Shown: piece after piece, positions 13,938-28,032 of the stretch
Position numbering within the stretch: the first letter of the stretch is position 1
Layout of the letters: each line of letters starts with the position of its first letter
Assembly: GCA_038380795.1 (NCBI GenBank)
Contig: CM076268.1
Location: 16,992,001-17,056,000 of the forward strand
From: Pyrocephalus nanus
Taxonomy: Eukaryota > Chordata > Aves > Passeriformes > Tyrannidae
Direction: 5' to 3'
DNA: 64,000 nt
The notes under the pieces: model-generated
Database searches by the model: none
The model's input: only the letters and a program-made list of their open reading frames with translations
Told to the model about the DNA's origin: nothing
Position numbers and translations under genes: made by a program

Positions 13938-16900
13938 AAAAACCCCCACTAACTTATAAAATTTGCTGATTTTTTAAAATGCACCAGCACGATGCTTAGC
14001 AAGCAATGGAGAAAAATTTCTTACAACATATTAAAGATGAAATCATCCATACTTTTACTAAAAAATCTGCATTCAAACCTCAGGGGAGACAAAATTTTTG
14101 ATCAGCCTCCATGTGTTTACTAATGTGCGGATGTCTAAAAATATGTATTTACCAATCAGAGTTTATGCAAGTTTAATCGATCAAACAGAAGCTGTAATGT
14201 CAGTTAAAATTTAACAGTCATATTCTAGTTTGTGTGACTGCAGACTTTGAAGCCAGGGCCAGAATAAAGTAGGAGTTCTCTGGGGGACTCACCTGATTTG
14301 AGCATGGTTAGAGAGTAACTTTTGAAGGACTGCCAATACAAATGATCCTTCTTGATAACATCTGCCTTAAGCATGGTGAAACGTCTCTTGGATCCAATTC
14401 ACTAAACAATTCTGTCCTCTTTGAGCACCTTTCAAGTTAAAAAAAAAAAAAAGAGACAAAAACTATCAACAAAAAACTTCAGCAAAACGTTTACCCTAAT
14501 GATAAGTCTAGACTGTTGAACTAAAATGGGGATTGCCAAAGCCTTTTTTATGTTTTATTAAATAAAGATATTTTCTCTAGAGTGATGCTAATTAATAACT
14601 GTCTAATGTACTAATTTGGAGACTTCACAGTGGAACTGAGCAATCAGTTTTTTAGACCTCTGCCTCAGCTCTTTTAGGATGAATTTGGAGCAGTGAAGGC
14701 TATTTGCAAAAACAAGTAGATTTCCTTGCTGGAGCTGAGATGGCACTGGTATTCTCATTCTCTCATTTTCTCCTTCCTTCTCCAATACAGTAGTACCATT
14801 TTTTGGGTATGCAGCTTATGCTGGAAGTACCACAGAGCCCAGATGTGAACAACTACAACTACGTAACAGAGAATTTCAGTTCACACTGAGCTTTAAATGT
14901 CTTGTTTAGATAGTACTTTGACAAATGGAAGCCTGAACATGCACTCTATGTACCTTTCTTTGCATCTGGGAAGGTGAAGGGGAACACTAGGAACATCTTT
15001 TTGGTCCATCTTCCTCGGTGTGGTTTGTGCCAGAATACAGAGTTAAGAAGGTTTTGTCTGCAAGTTCAGTACAATCATTTCTCTTCATTTGTGGCAGGAT
15101 TTCCTGAACTTCTGAAGGCTGATCCCCCTGCTTCTGGAAAAGGAGCAAGGTCCCAGCATTTGGCAGCTTTCCTATGTGCTGCTAAAGCCATGCATGCTTG
15201 CTCCCCATCCCCATCCTGACCCACTTTTGATAACCCTGAGGCAGGTCAACACTGTTCTGTGCTTTTGTTTTTCAAATACCTCATCCTGTCCCTTCAAAAA
15301 AAGGACCCTCCCAACAGTTTCTCTTTAGTGTTTTTAAGAGGTTACTTGTTGCCAGGGTGAATATCAGTATTTACCCCATCTATACACCTGATACGTGACA
15401 CAGATCTCTGCTGATAGCCTATTAGCCAAGTATTATCACATTTAAATCCAATTATCATTAATTCAAAAGACAGTCAGCTGTGAAAGCTCTTCCATGTTTT
15501 TAGAGGCTGGGGATAAGTGTCACAGGTTCAACTTTATGGGTTTTTTTGGTCATAATTAGATGCTGACTTCATTCCCAGAACTGAGAGGGTGAACTCCTCT
15601 AGCTCAGGCACAGACCCCTTGGCATCACCAAAATGTTACAGGGATTTCTGAAGCCCTGCAGCAAATTTCAGACTCTACTCTGTGTTGGAGATGTCATGAA
15701 GCAAACTTCCAGCAGAAAGAAGAACTTCTGCTTTCAGTAAAACCGACAGTACCCACGAAAGTGTATCAGCACATACACAGTGCTTCATTTCCACCTGCCT
15801 GGTTCAGTAGCATGTGTAAACTTCAGTTTTGTGACATGACGCTTAAAAAACTACTGTAGGTATGCGAGGAGATGGCAATAAAGCCAAATGCTTTTGTTGG
15901 GGCCTCTGCAGCAGAAAGCAAAAATGACTTGTCAGGTTATTGGAGAAATACAACTCCTGAAAAAATTGTGTGCCATATATGAACTACATGAAATGCTTCT
16001 GAGCCATGAGAACCTTCTTTTTCTTAACATATTTTAGAACACATTCTCCCACCAGTGTTTTCCAGAAACATATCTCTGCTGCAACATAATAAGCCATTCC
16101 TTGGCTCTGTGCTTTTCGTATTTCAACACACTTTCCTGGATGCAGCTCTCAGCTGAAAGAGATGGGCTGTTTCTGCATTTAGCAAACAAAAATGTAAACA
16201 CTCTGTAGTTTAATGAACCAAAACCATGTCACGCACTAGAGTTCTTCCCTTCCTCTCCTGCCTCCCCAGGCAAGCTATTAAACTGGCCTCTAAGCAAGTT
16301 CTTAAACTTCTTTAAAAGCAGAATTGCCAAAAATGAAATCAAAGTGCCTTTAATTCTATCTTCATGCCTACTAGCTATTAAATATGGAAATACCTTGGGA
16401 ATCATTATCTGACAGGCAGTCCTATTGTCATTTCAGTCCCCTAAGAATCTGTTCCATTTTTTCAATCTAAGAGCAGTAAAAAAAAAAACAAAACAAAACC
16501 CAAGAGATTTTGTTTGGGAAAAATGTGTGCATGTTGCTTAAAACATCATAACAAATGTAGGAAAATACATAATCCTCACAGCTGATATATTAGAATTATT
16601 TTTCTAAGAGACGTGAGGTCAGCTGGCCAGAGGTTTCCAGAAAGTTGGTGTGTGAACCAGCACTTCTGGGATACAGAAAACACAGACTCATCTGCAAACA
16701 GCCAAAGTGCTGCCTGTTGTTGCATAAAACCCTGTTCATGTGATGCAACCACGCAGGTTTCATCCACCAACACTGGAACCAAAGCCAACGCTGGGTAGTT
16801 ACGCTACATAGTAAATTTTCAATTACATTTAAACAATGAATACTTATATCCCAGAGCTACACAGTTACGATACGAACTCAGATGCAGAGGGGATCCACAC

Positions 16901-19900
16901 CACCACAGACACAAAACACAGACACTAAAGAGTGATGCTGCTCTTCCAAATGCCGCCCCTCAATACTCCCAGTTTTGAAGTGCACCGGTCAGAATCTCTC
17001 TGTTGGCTCTGATTTTGATTGGAGCTGTTAGCTCTCATACTTAAGTGAACAGAGGTGGCTCTTTGCCATCAAAAAGCAAATGCCTTACCCAATTCTTCCT
17101 GAAGCATTCGGAATAAGAAAATTGTATGAGGCATTGTCATTTCAGTGGCCAAAATCCTCATTCTGCATAATTGGTGGGGACAGAAATTAGTGTGGCATAT
17201 TGCAGTAGTGCACTAATGTAGCTCTGACTGGGATTAATGAAATGTGTTGAAAAGATAACATGTTAATAAGGTTTATGTTATTCAAACAATCTATTTTGTA
17301 TTCTTTATCGTGACATAAATATTGCCGAACAAAAGCAAACTGCAGAGCTAAGGCAAATGTTCAGCCATTTTAGGCAAAGAAAAGCCAGCTGAAAGTACCT
17401 ATGCCTTACCTTTGGTATCAAAATGCCCTCACTTTCAGCAGGCAGATAAGTCTGATTTATGGCTGAGCCAACCTGTTTACACACTGCTTCCGGTTCACAA
17501 TGTCTTTCTCTTTCCCCTAGTCACCCAGGCTGTGGAAAGCATAGAAATCTGGTATAAATTGCCGATATAGAAAGTCCAAGTGAGCTCCTGTTAAGCAGGA
17601 ATGGCTCCCAGGAGTTGGACTCTTTCCTGGCCACAGCTTTCTCCTTCTGAAGCATCTCCAGGATTTTGTTTCCCAAACATCCCTGACTCTGTCTGCCCTT
17701 TGCTGCCTTTGCCAGTGTTGTTTTCTGGTTCTGTTAAACTCTCTTTAGGGCATTTTGTGACTACCAACAGGGAATTTCATGGTGTTAATGTTCCTAGCAG
17801 TAGTTCTGGGTCTACAGAAAGTGTGATGCCAGGCAGTGCAAACCTGACTGCACCTTAGCAGTTGTTGAAGAGCAAGAAGGGCTCTTGCAGTCAGGAAGTG
17901 GTGGCAGACAAAAGGCAACTTGGTAAAAGGTTGAGCGACACTCTGGCACCCCAGCATCTTGCTTTGACCCAGGAATAACAAAAGTTGAGGCTGGCTGCAA
18001 GTTTGTGTTATTATTACTCTGACTCAAAGATTCAGGACAAAGCTTCCCATGAAGAAATAAAACAGTCTCCTGGGATAATGCTGTTCTGTAGCAAAACCCT
18101 GCTATCATATACAGAGACATGGGCTGCACTTTCTTACTCTACAAACTAAAAGCTGTGTTCCAGCTTCCAGATTTATTCTGCTAATGCAACGCTAATAGCC
18201 CACGTCCTGGAGAAAACTTTCCTTGGGAATAGAATGCCCGTCTGCTAAAATATGGTGAAGATTTGGACAAATAATTATTCCATGTATAAACTAAGTCTGA
18301 TGCTTATTTAAGAACAGTCTTTATAAAGATGAGTATGGATCAATCTTAGCCAAAAGTGATCAAGAATAACACATTTCTTGTGAGGAAAACAGGACTGCTC
18401 TAATACTTATCAGCATCCTTCTTTATTAATGCCATCAGGTTTCAACAACTGACTAGAAGTCGTGGGTTTAGCATCCCTCAAGCATAAAAGCATCAGTGCC
18501 ACACCATCTCAAGAAACTGAAAAGGATCCCCAGAAACCCAAAGCTTATTTCTTAGACTATGAAGACATAATTGGCTGATCTAGATTCAGAGAAACATGAA
18601 ACAACCATATAAAGGCAAAGAAAGTCTGTTGTAATCACTGGCTGAGTTAATCTGCTTTTGTAAGAAGCGTGTCAACTCAGCCAACAGAAGCTGGCAGCTA
18701 TGTGTATGCAGCTAGTTTTTCCAAAGGAAAGCCAAAGTAAAACTAGAGTGTTTATTCTGGCATCAAGGCACTCTTACCCCAACTGAAATCTCAGCTATGT
18801 TTGTTCCAAATCCAGAATTATCTTAATTCTACTCAGTGTATGATCATTCTTTTCAGATACACATACAATCTTGAAACAAATAAACTTTATCCTGAGGTAA
18901 TGTTTTTGGGGGAGGTTAGTTCTGGTGAGGCTACCTGACTAGTCAGCAAGCAACAAGGCACCCACTGTCTGGTGTCCTTTAGTATCCAGCGCTTTTACTA
19001 AAACCCAGCATTGCTCCCACTTTTTCATGTGGGGAAACTGAAGCCTGGGAAGATTATTGGATGTACTGTAAAGTCAATAATTAACAATTTGGTTGTAGCC
19101 TCATTTGAGAAAATTGACAACATACCATAATTTCCAGGTATAGGCCATTTGCTTTCAAAACAGAGCCCTAACAAAGCACACCAATGTTTGCAAAAATAAT
19201 GTCACACAAACTATGCAGCTCAGGGAATGAGTTGGCTGTACTGAACCCAAATGCAAAATAATCATGTTTACCTTATTAGAGAGAGGTCTGTGGCTGCCTC
19301 CGTTTATGCAGGTGTCATCTGGAGGAGTTACCTGGGAGCTGCAAGGAGATGGGAAGAGCATCACTGGAGCCTTGGAAAAAGCTATAGAGAGAGACTGGAA
19401 TACTGCTGTGGTTGGGATGGAATTCCTGGGGAAGGGACGGAGCTAAAGGGACTCCCATGCTCTACTGAGGGTGGGTGGGTGTGGCTCAGGTGTGGCTATG
19501 TTGTGACTGCGGGTGCTGGAGGTGACAGCTGTGTGAGGAGTTGTGGGTCTGCTCACCAGCTATGCAGGAGCTGGGCAGGTTGGTGGGATGCTGGTGAAGT
19601 TTCCTAAACCTGGGCTAAAATGGGCTGTGGTCACACCAGGTGCAGCTCTGTGTACCCAGGCTCGACAGGAACTGCTGCTGCACCTCCTGGTCAGCAGGGA
19701 CAGATCCTGTGGAGCCACCAAGCCCAGCCCAGAGCCAGACTCCATGTCCTTCTCCCCATGCCCTACAGGGCTGCACCTGGGTACCACCTGCTGCCTGCTC
19801 TAGGTCAGACAAATCCCTTACACAGAGCAAGGTGTTCTGTACAAAAGCCTGGTACAGATCTCTGGAGCTTCAGGCCAGTTCCTTCATCACAAACCCCCTT

Positions 19901-20046
19901 CATTTTCCATCAAATCATTTGCACTTACACTCCAGGGTGTATGACGGTGTGTGAAAACAGGAAAAGAACAAGGAAAAAAAACCAAAACAAAACACAAAAG
20001 AAACCTAAAAACTGTAATTACTTTATGGAAAAATCTCACAGAATAC

Positions 20047-20067
20047 AAAAAAAAAAAAAAAAAAAAA
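20047..20067 (+). repeat. Poly-A run (21 A)
   Basis: This 21-base A homopolymer lies within an A-rich stretch (about 19970-20070). It lengthens the otherwise meaningless 183-codon ORF that spans it. Confidence 0.95.
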
Positions 20068-20246
20068 GGCCAGAATTTCATAAAAAGAGTCTCACAAAAA
20101 TTATGAGAAGTCTCAGAATTTTACCAACAATTATCACTTGTTCTTTTCATCTAAACCTTTATTCCTGCTAAAGAGTTATGCAGCAACCCTGAAAAGTCCA
20201 CTTATAAAGTATAACATTATCATTTGGACCTTACATAAAGATTGCC

Positions 20247-20355
20247 AGGGAAATTATTTCCTTCTGCAAATCAGCAATTTCATATTTCCATTTGAATGAG
20301 ATAGTTCACCTTTAACATTCATTATTATGGTTCTAATTGAACAGTTTTATGAAAC
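20247..20355 (+). repeat. Local dispersed repeat A, copy 1
   Basis: This segment shares blocks with 22012-22138 in the same order and orientation: AGGGAAATTA, TTCCTTCTG, AAATCAGCAATTTCA, TTGAATGAGA, CTCACCTTTAAC (TTCACC here), TTCTAATTG and ACAGTTTTATGAAAC. I do not recognise the family. Confidence 0.8.
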
Positions 20356-22011
20356 ACTCTTTTGCTACCTTGCAAATGCACTTCAGTGAAGTGAAGCAAG
20401 ACCGGAAAGATGATTACCTTTGTGTCTTTAGATGGTTGCCCATAAAACACACCTATAATGTGAAGGCACATTGTTATCTAAGTTCCTCCAAACATATTAA
20501 TGTTTCACATCACGAAACGAGTTAAATTCAGAGCTAGATTTGTATCTCTATTCATGAAATGCCAGCTTTGATGAAAGTATTAGAGACATTAGTAACCAAC
20601 TGCCAGTCCCAAAATACCAGTGAATGTGGTAATTTAACAGGCTACTAGGTTGACATACCACGTCCAGTGTCTAGTTGCTGGAAAGAAGGATTTTGGCATC
20701 TCAGTGATCCACAAGAGACTTATCTCCCAGAGAAGGCAGACACACAAAATATATCAGAGCCTGAGTTTAAAGTATGATATAATTTTGAAAATTGTATTAT
20801 CCAGACTTATCATGCATGTATCAGCTTTGAATTAAATTTTGGCATTAAATGAATTTTCCCCAGAGAGTGTACCTTGCCAAGAAGATGTATTTTTATTACT
20901 TTCCTATTTGATTTTTGTAATACTGATCCTGAGGCAAGCTTGAAAAAACAGCATCCCCATTTGCTTTTTGCAGAAAATTTGTGGATGTTGGAAAAGGGCT
21001 TAGGAAAGAATAATTTACCAACAGATACACAGCTTTCAGATCAGATTTAGCAAGATGACCAGCCTTAGGGAAATAGAGCAGGCCTTGCTAATGAAATCCT
21101 TTACTAGTTATTGCTGTATCCATGACCTTACAATTTGCATGAAGTGCTGCCTCTTGCCATTAGCTGCTCAAGATGCTGATTCTTTGCTCTTCAGCAGCAA
21201 ATTGGCACCAGAGGGATGAGCAGGTCCCTATGATGAGCTGTGGCTGACACGGCAGATGAGCCATTTCCATCTGGGGATTTGGTTTTTTTGGTTTTGGCTT
21301 TTTGATTTTTTATTTTTTTTTCTCCTGACACCTGATCTATGAGTTGGCTTTTGTAATCTTCTGAATCCTGTGATCTCTCATGGTCTCACTGCACTGGTAA
21401 CAATACAGGACTTGGGAAAGGATAGGGAAAGAAAGCAATACTTTACCTTGTGTGCCGTTTCCCTCCTCATTTGTCTAATTGTGCTCAGAAATCCAACTGC
21501 TGCAGAAAGAAGTGTGTGAACCCTGGGGAGTGGGCTCAGCCAAATATGCTTTGCTCATCAGAGGCTCAGAGGCAGTTGCTGTCAGAGACAAGGCCTAATG
21601 CAAACCTAAATACACAAAGTAAAAAATGTTAGGTAAAAAGAACATAAACTCTGGTTTCTTTCCCTTCATACTCCATCTCTTTGCAAGCTGCTGTGCTTGC
21701 ATTTTAAGAGAAGTGTCTGCAATGAGACATGACAGTCAGAGTATTGGAAAGGTGCTATAAGAGTAGTCTGAAATAGCATTTTCAATTGCCTGAAGCATGC
21801 CTGTGATTGCCAAGTCATGCTAACACACTACTCACAGGGTCTTGTTACCGAGAGGGCAGGCTGAGAGCCTTGGCACAAGAAGTTGTTCCTTCAGCTGCAA
21901 ATCCAGTCCAGCTCACAAATAGGCTTTGGCTCCATCCTGGAGCAGCAATGGTTGGTTCCCTCAGTCCCTTCCCTGTGGATTGTTACCAGAAGACTCGGAG
22001 GAGTAGAAACA

Positions 22012-22138
22012 AGGGAAATTACTTCCTTCTGAAAATCAGCAATTTCACACTTGAATGAGAGACAGCTCACCTTTAACAAAGTTAAAATTTAATAATGGTA
22101 AATTAAATTATTGTTCTAATTGCACAGTTTTATGAAAC
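22012..22138 (+). repeat. Local dispersed repeat A, copy 2
   Basis: This is the counterpart of copy 1 at 20247-20355, about 1.77 kb downstream. It carries roughly 20 extra bases (AAGTTAAAATTTAATAATGG region) in the middle. A weaker third match lies at about 23051-23098. Confidence 0.8.
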
Positions 22139-25100
22139 TGTGGGACTGGGACTGAAGGCGCAGACCTCTGCTAGGAGAAAGCTCCTGCTGATGGACCAGA
22201 CCACCTGCAGGGCCAGAGGAGGCAGAGCCCATGAACCCAGCTTTAGAGAGTGGGTGCCAGAGACACCTGGCTACTCTGTGCTCTAAGCAGTCTGATGCCC
22301 AAAACGCACAAATCCCAGCATTAAGTGGAAGTCCTACTGTGATTTAAGAATGCATTAATTATACTTATAAGGTAGAGGTAATTAGGTGGTGAATTGGTCT
22401 TAGATAAAGAAAACATTTAACAATGATTTAAAAATTTATAATGCAAGACTGGGTATGTTTCTGGAAATGAAATCCTTTCCGGGGTTTCTCTTTTGAGCAA
22501 ATACTCCATTGCATTAAAGTGAGGATTATGTGAAGATAAAGCCTTAGGGCAGATTCTTGCCCAGTGTGAACTTGCACCTTTAGGATGGAGTATGGCTCTG
22601 CTTGTTTAAATAGCTGTCTTTCTGCTAACGCTCTGAGTCACAGCTTTTGATACTGACAGTATACATTGACTAGAATAATCTCCCCACGTGAATTCCATGT
22701 CAACCTATCAGCAGCATTTCTTGCCTTGGACAGAGTCTAAGTTCTTCAACAAGTTTAGAGAACAACTGGCAAACATCTCTTATAGAGGGCAAAAGAGCAA
22801 CAGACCAAGCACTTAGTGGACAACTCCCCAGCTATTTCAAAATAAATAAAACCAAATTAGACCGGAGAAATAACATTTTCCTTTTTATTAGAAGTATTTA
22901 AAAATTATGATTTTGACGAAGTTAAAGGTGATGAGTTATACAAGCCCATATCTAGATACTAATGTAATGTATATAATGAGCCAATATAATGTACCTGCAG
23001 AAACTTCAAACATTAAAATTATGGACTGTGATTTACTTTATTCATTCAGGCTCATAATTCAAAACCTTTAACATTCATAATGGTCAACAGTTTTAGAAGA
23101 GACCATTCACACAGAAGGCACTGCCTGCAGATCAGGGTGTGGGTCTGTGCCCTCTGCAGCTGCATCCTCAGGGCAGCTGCATAGAATAGAGTCACATAAT
23201 GGAATGGTCAGACTCACCTCTGGCAGAATTTCATCTGGAGCTAGGGGAGTTATATTGGATTGTGATTAGGCATAGTTAAGCCCAGACATAGAATTGGAGC
23301 AGCTAATTTATGGTACTGTTCATTCTTACTGAATAGGATGCATGCAACAAAATGTTTCAATATATGCCACATGAGTACCCGTGGGAAACAGACACAGAAT
23401 TGCTCATGCTGGTTTTCTTTTTTCTCGATGGTATATTCAGAGCCACAATGTTCCTGCAGCAGATTATGGTCCCTCCCTCAGACTGGAGAGTTATAAGCCA
23501 ATTTCAATCTATTTTCCTTGTCTTGAAAAAAGTAAATTAATTAAAAAAAGAGAGGGTCCTTGAAAAAGATGCATAATATTTGGTGCAGTAGCACTTCTAG
23601 GCAGGGAAGAATACCTACAGGAATGCTATTTACCTGAAAAAAACCTCCTTCTCAATTAGAACTGAAAGTATTTTTGTTTCAAGGGTGTTATAAGAAGTAA
23701 CTTAATAACATGGAAATTTAGGAATGTACTGAGGGAATAACAGTTTTACACAGTTTTGGCATGCTGCATGCATTGGATATAAACACTCACAAAACATCCA
23801 AGCTTAATAAAGGGGGGAAATATTAGAAAATAAAGATTCAAACATGCTTTTTCATTGGGCAGATTGCAATTCTATGCACAAACTTATGATTTTCATAAAT
23901 AAGGAAAGAATGTGGTTAAGTCTGGGGAATATATTTTGTAAACTAGCGAGTATATAAATAGCTGTATTATAAGTCTTTGCCAATCAAGTTTTTGAACTGA
24001 AATTTCTATAGTCAAAACTTGAGCTCTGTATTGACAGCATTTTTACAAGTTGGCAAGTATGGGATTCATCCAAAGCCTACTGAAATCCGTGAGTGTTTTC
24101 ATGAGCTTGAATAAGGGCTTTAACAGGATATGCTTCTTAATGCAAATGACACAGCATTCTCAACACCTATCTCTGCAAAACTGCTTGAAGCTTTATAGTC
24201 AAAATGGATTATTTTCAGCTTAGAATTTTCCAGCATATTAAAAATTCAAAGTTTAATCGAGACTCCAGATGCATATTTTTCAACACATTATTCTTCCAAA
24301 CTCCCTATATTTCATTTATCTACACGAAATGAAAAAACAGCTAATGAGAAGGACAGAGGACCAGAAGTCAGGAAAACTATGTTGGATTCAATTTTGTATG
24401 TGACTTTGTGCAAAATCATCTGTTCTTTGGTGATGGCAATGGTTTCCAAGTGCCATAGGCATGCTCTCCTCTAGCACTTGAAGTGGAAAGATTTTTCTAC
24501 TGAGAAAATCTGCAAAAAACAATTGAACTTTTGTTTCAATTATCTGCAACCCAGAACATATTTTTCCAGAAGAAATGGCCTAAAAAGGATCCATAATTTC
24601 ATTGGCTGGGATGACTTCTGCAAATACCCACTAAAAATTACATTTACAAATGTTTCTGTAAATTATAGAAGTGTAAATTTTAGGATGCCTTAAATTGCAG
24701 TTGTTCACAGAGAATTATTGTGTGGTGTGGAATAAGGACTGGAATATAAAGAAGTAACAGTAAGAATAGGTGATAAGGTCTCTCTCACACAAGAAAATAT
24801 TTGTAAATAAGCTGGAGTTAGGAAATAAACCCCACAATGATATCGAGCTCAAAGCCTGACCCAACATCAGTGCTGCCCAGAGAGAAGGCAGTTTCCCCAG
24901 AGAAAATAATCCTTTCAGTGCTTCAGAGGCCAGGCAAGGCCTCGTTTGATGGTTTATGATGTTACTCAAACAGCTAAATGCAGCCCAAAGCATTAAAATT
25001 AGGATAAAACATGTAATTTTCTGAGTTTGATAGTAGAAAAGAAGTTAGTGCTATGTAATAACTGAACAATTTGCCATGATGGCTTTCAGAGTGTTCTCTG

Positions 25101-25371
25101 TATTTTCATCCAATAAGGTATTTCTGGCTTGTTATTTTTGCACGTTGCTTAGGAAAATTGCATACTGCGATGTGAAGAAGAATGGTACTTTAGCTGTTAG
25201 ACTTACCACACATCCCAGAGTGTTTTCCCACTCTCAGCCCCTTCTGTCCTTGGATCACACCTGCCTTGTGAGTAGGAGGGGGGTTTCAAGCATAACTCCT
25301 GAGAACGATCAGTGTTTTGGTTTAGCCACCAAATCAAAAGATTTACAGAAAACAAAGACTGATACAAAATT

Positions 25372-25915
25372 GTAGAATGGCTTGGGTTCAAAATTACATT
25401 AAAGACCATCCAGTTTCAAACCCCCTGCCATAGGCAGAGAAATCTTCCAGTAGACCTGGTTACTCATAGCCCCATTTAGCCCAGTCTTGAACACCTTCAG
25501 GGATGGGGAGTTCACAACCTCTTTTGGGAAACCTGTTCCAGTGTCTCCCCATCCTCACAGTAAAGAATTTCTCTCTGATATCTAATCTAACCTTCTCTCC
25601 TTCAGCTTAAGGCTGTTCCCCCTCGCCCTGTCACTACATACCCTTGGCAAAAGTCCCTCTAGAGCTCCTTCAGGTACTGGAAGGTGCTGTAAGTACTCCT
25701 GGAGTCCTCTCTTCTCCAGGCTGTACAGGCTGTCTCTCAGCCTGTCTTCACAGGAGAGGTGTTCCAGAGTTGAGATCAACTTACTGTCTCCCCTCTGGAC
25801 TCATTCCAATAGATCAATTATCCTGTGTTGGGAGCTGCAGACCTGGACACGGTACCCCAGGTGGGGTCTCAAAAACCGTACTCCAGGTGGGGTCTCAAGA
25901 TAAATCAAGATAAAA
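25372..25915 (-). repeat. CR1 LINE 3' fragment, reverse orientation, with internal 26-bp tandem duplication
   Basis: Read on the minus strand this is a CR1 tail of about 540 bp. On the plus strand the landmarks are TAGAATGGCTTGGGTTCAAA, CCCTGCCATAGGCAG, CAGGGATGGGGAGTTCACAA and GTGTTCCAGAGTTGAGATCA. At the upstream end of the element the unit around CCAGGTGGGGTCTCAA occurs twice, 26 bases apart (about 25854-25872 and 25880-25898). Confidence 0.93.
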
Positions 25916-28032
25916 TTGAAGTGGGGGCTATTTTTTTCTAAGGTGAGGAAGCAGAAGGCCGTGTTTTACTCTGAATCAGACATTAAGCTTTTATTGCACT
26001 TGGAGAAGTTTAAGAAGAGCAACCACAGAAGTTAAAAGCTAGAGCTCATTCAGTATGATGGTGGGAGAACCCAGTTCTCTCTGGGCGACTCAGAGTGCTC
26101 CCCTGGAGTAGAGGACCAGCCTCCTTCTGCCTGATGCAAACCACAGATTTCGGAACTCAAGGGTTACAGAGAAACAGAAGTTCCTATCCTGCCCGCAGAG
26201 GACTGGAATGCCAATTCCCCACCTTGCTGGTAAATGCTCTGACCACCTGAATGTTGAATGCAAAGGATGGAAAAACATGACACCTTCCTCACTTTGTAAA
26301 CCAAATATTTCTCCCCACAAAGCTCATGAGCCAGAATTAACCATTAAATTTTATCAGAAATTTTGGATCAAATAAAAAACTCCAATAGGTTCAGAAGACA
26401 CAAGGGATAATTACTACAGGCTTGAATAGCTCCAAGTATGCAAACCCCTGTAGCTATATTTTATGGATGTTCTATTTATCAAGTGTAATTTCTTATGTGC
26501 ACTGTATATATATCTGCAATTATCTTGCTGCAAAAATCAGACACCTTCGCTACAAAAGTAGTGAAATAAGCACTTACTACTGCCTAGATGTAATACTAGC
26601 TCCTGAAGATCAAGAGCAGTTACAAACTAGAACATTGCCCTAGAGTTACCTCTTGGTTTTTTAATTTCCTTCAGCCACAGCTATGGCTCTGCTTTTGGGC
26701 AGTCTGGGAACACCACCAATAAAACCCTGCCCTTTAATACACAAAAAAAGAACAGGCCTTTCTTTTTTATTTGCAAGTTGCAATGGGTCGTTGAGTGAGT
26801 TCTGTGGTTCTCTCTTCACATTCTGCCTTTGCTAAAAAAACAGGGAGAGAGATGGGAAAGGTTGTTACCCAGTTTTACAAGATATAACAGACATATAATA
26901 CCCAGCATGTACCATATGCTAAGATAATATGAGACTATTTTATTTGGCTGCTTTTGACAAGTAATATTCAATAACTGTGATGAAGCTTTGACCCTAACAG
27001 TAAATTTCCACATTCTTTTTATATCACTGCTTTTATGTTTGATAATTATTAATAAAAAGTTCTAAAATGGTGTTTGGTACAGATGTTTTGTCTTTTAATC
27101 TGCAATGATTAAAACAAATGAAGCAATTATATCAATGTTGCACATTTCCAAAACTGCCTTGATTTAAACAACTTAATTACAGTCACCAACCACCTAGCTG
27201 ACAACTTGGTGGTAGTACCTGATCCACCCAAAACACAAGAATCTTCTACTTCTTGGTTTCTTCCTTGACCCTTGAGCTGAAAGGACCCTGGGGTTCAAAC
27301 TGAGATCCCTACATGCCCCTAATTAGGGACAAATGCTAATTGCAGAAATTTAGCACATCAGGAGTTTGCATTTATGACATTTTCAGGACAGCTCTGTGGC
27401 CACATACTAAAAAGCACAAACAAGTGAAACTTAAAAGAGGCAGACAGATTGTGGCTTTTCCCCCCATAATTATTTCCTTCAAAAGAAATGACTAATATTT
27501 GATCTACTAATCTTTTCAATTTGGTAACAAACCAACATTTCAAATTTATTTGCTCACCTCCACTCATCAATTTCTAGCAAAATCTGTTTTAAAAGGATTG
27601 AGAAATCAAGAACTGAATACAGAGCCAAGACACTCAGCAAGCTTCAGCTGGGATCCAGCCTTCAGTGACTGACATCAACAAGTGGTAATAAATCCAAAGT
27701 GAAAAACTGAGAAGCATTTGGAGAGCTGAAGTGAAAGGCTGCAGCCAAGTTGCTGCACTGCCAAGCCCCAGCTGCAGCCTCTGCACTGGCTCTGCAGCAC
27801 TGGCAGTCTGTGAGATTACCTGGCCAAAGAAGGTCTTCCAGCCGCGTTGCCATCAGGCTTGGTCAAAAATGGGTCCCCCAAGACAGAACTGAGATAGATA
27901 CTGTTAATATTTCAGCTGTCTACATATTGTCAAAAAAGGCTGGGATTTCAGATGATCCAAGACAAGCCTTGCCTCCTTTCTCACCTTGTAAGTGGAGCTC
28001 GATTCCTCAATTTAAATTTGAATTCTATCAAA

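Larger units (their letters stand above)
11829..25371. other. Intergenic, mostly unique AT-rich sequence
   Basis: No gene was recognised. It contains the (GA)n at 13.9 kb, a T-rich stretch at about 21280-21325, a GC-rich patch at about 19290-19830, repeat pair A, and poly-A at 20047. At 23180-23225, GAATAGAGTCACATAATGGA resembles a badly worn CR1 3' end, but it is too short to call. Confidence 0.65.

Noticed and set aside
19620..20171. 183-codon plus-strand ORF
   Set aside because: It crosses from a GC-rich patch into a poly-A tract (a lysine run). No protein family is recognisable, and overlapping ORFs of similar quality exist in the other frames.
23170..23225. CR1-like words (ATAGAATAGAGTCACATAATGG)
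   Set aside because: There are only about 30 bases of resemblance and the following sequence does not continue the CR1 consensus.
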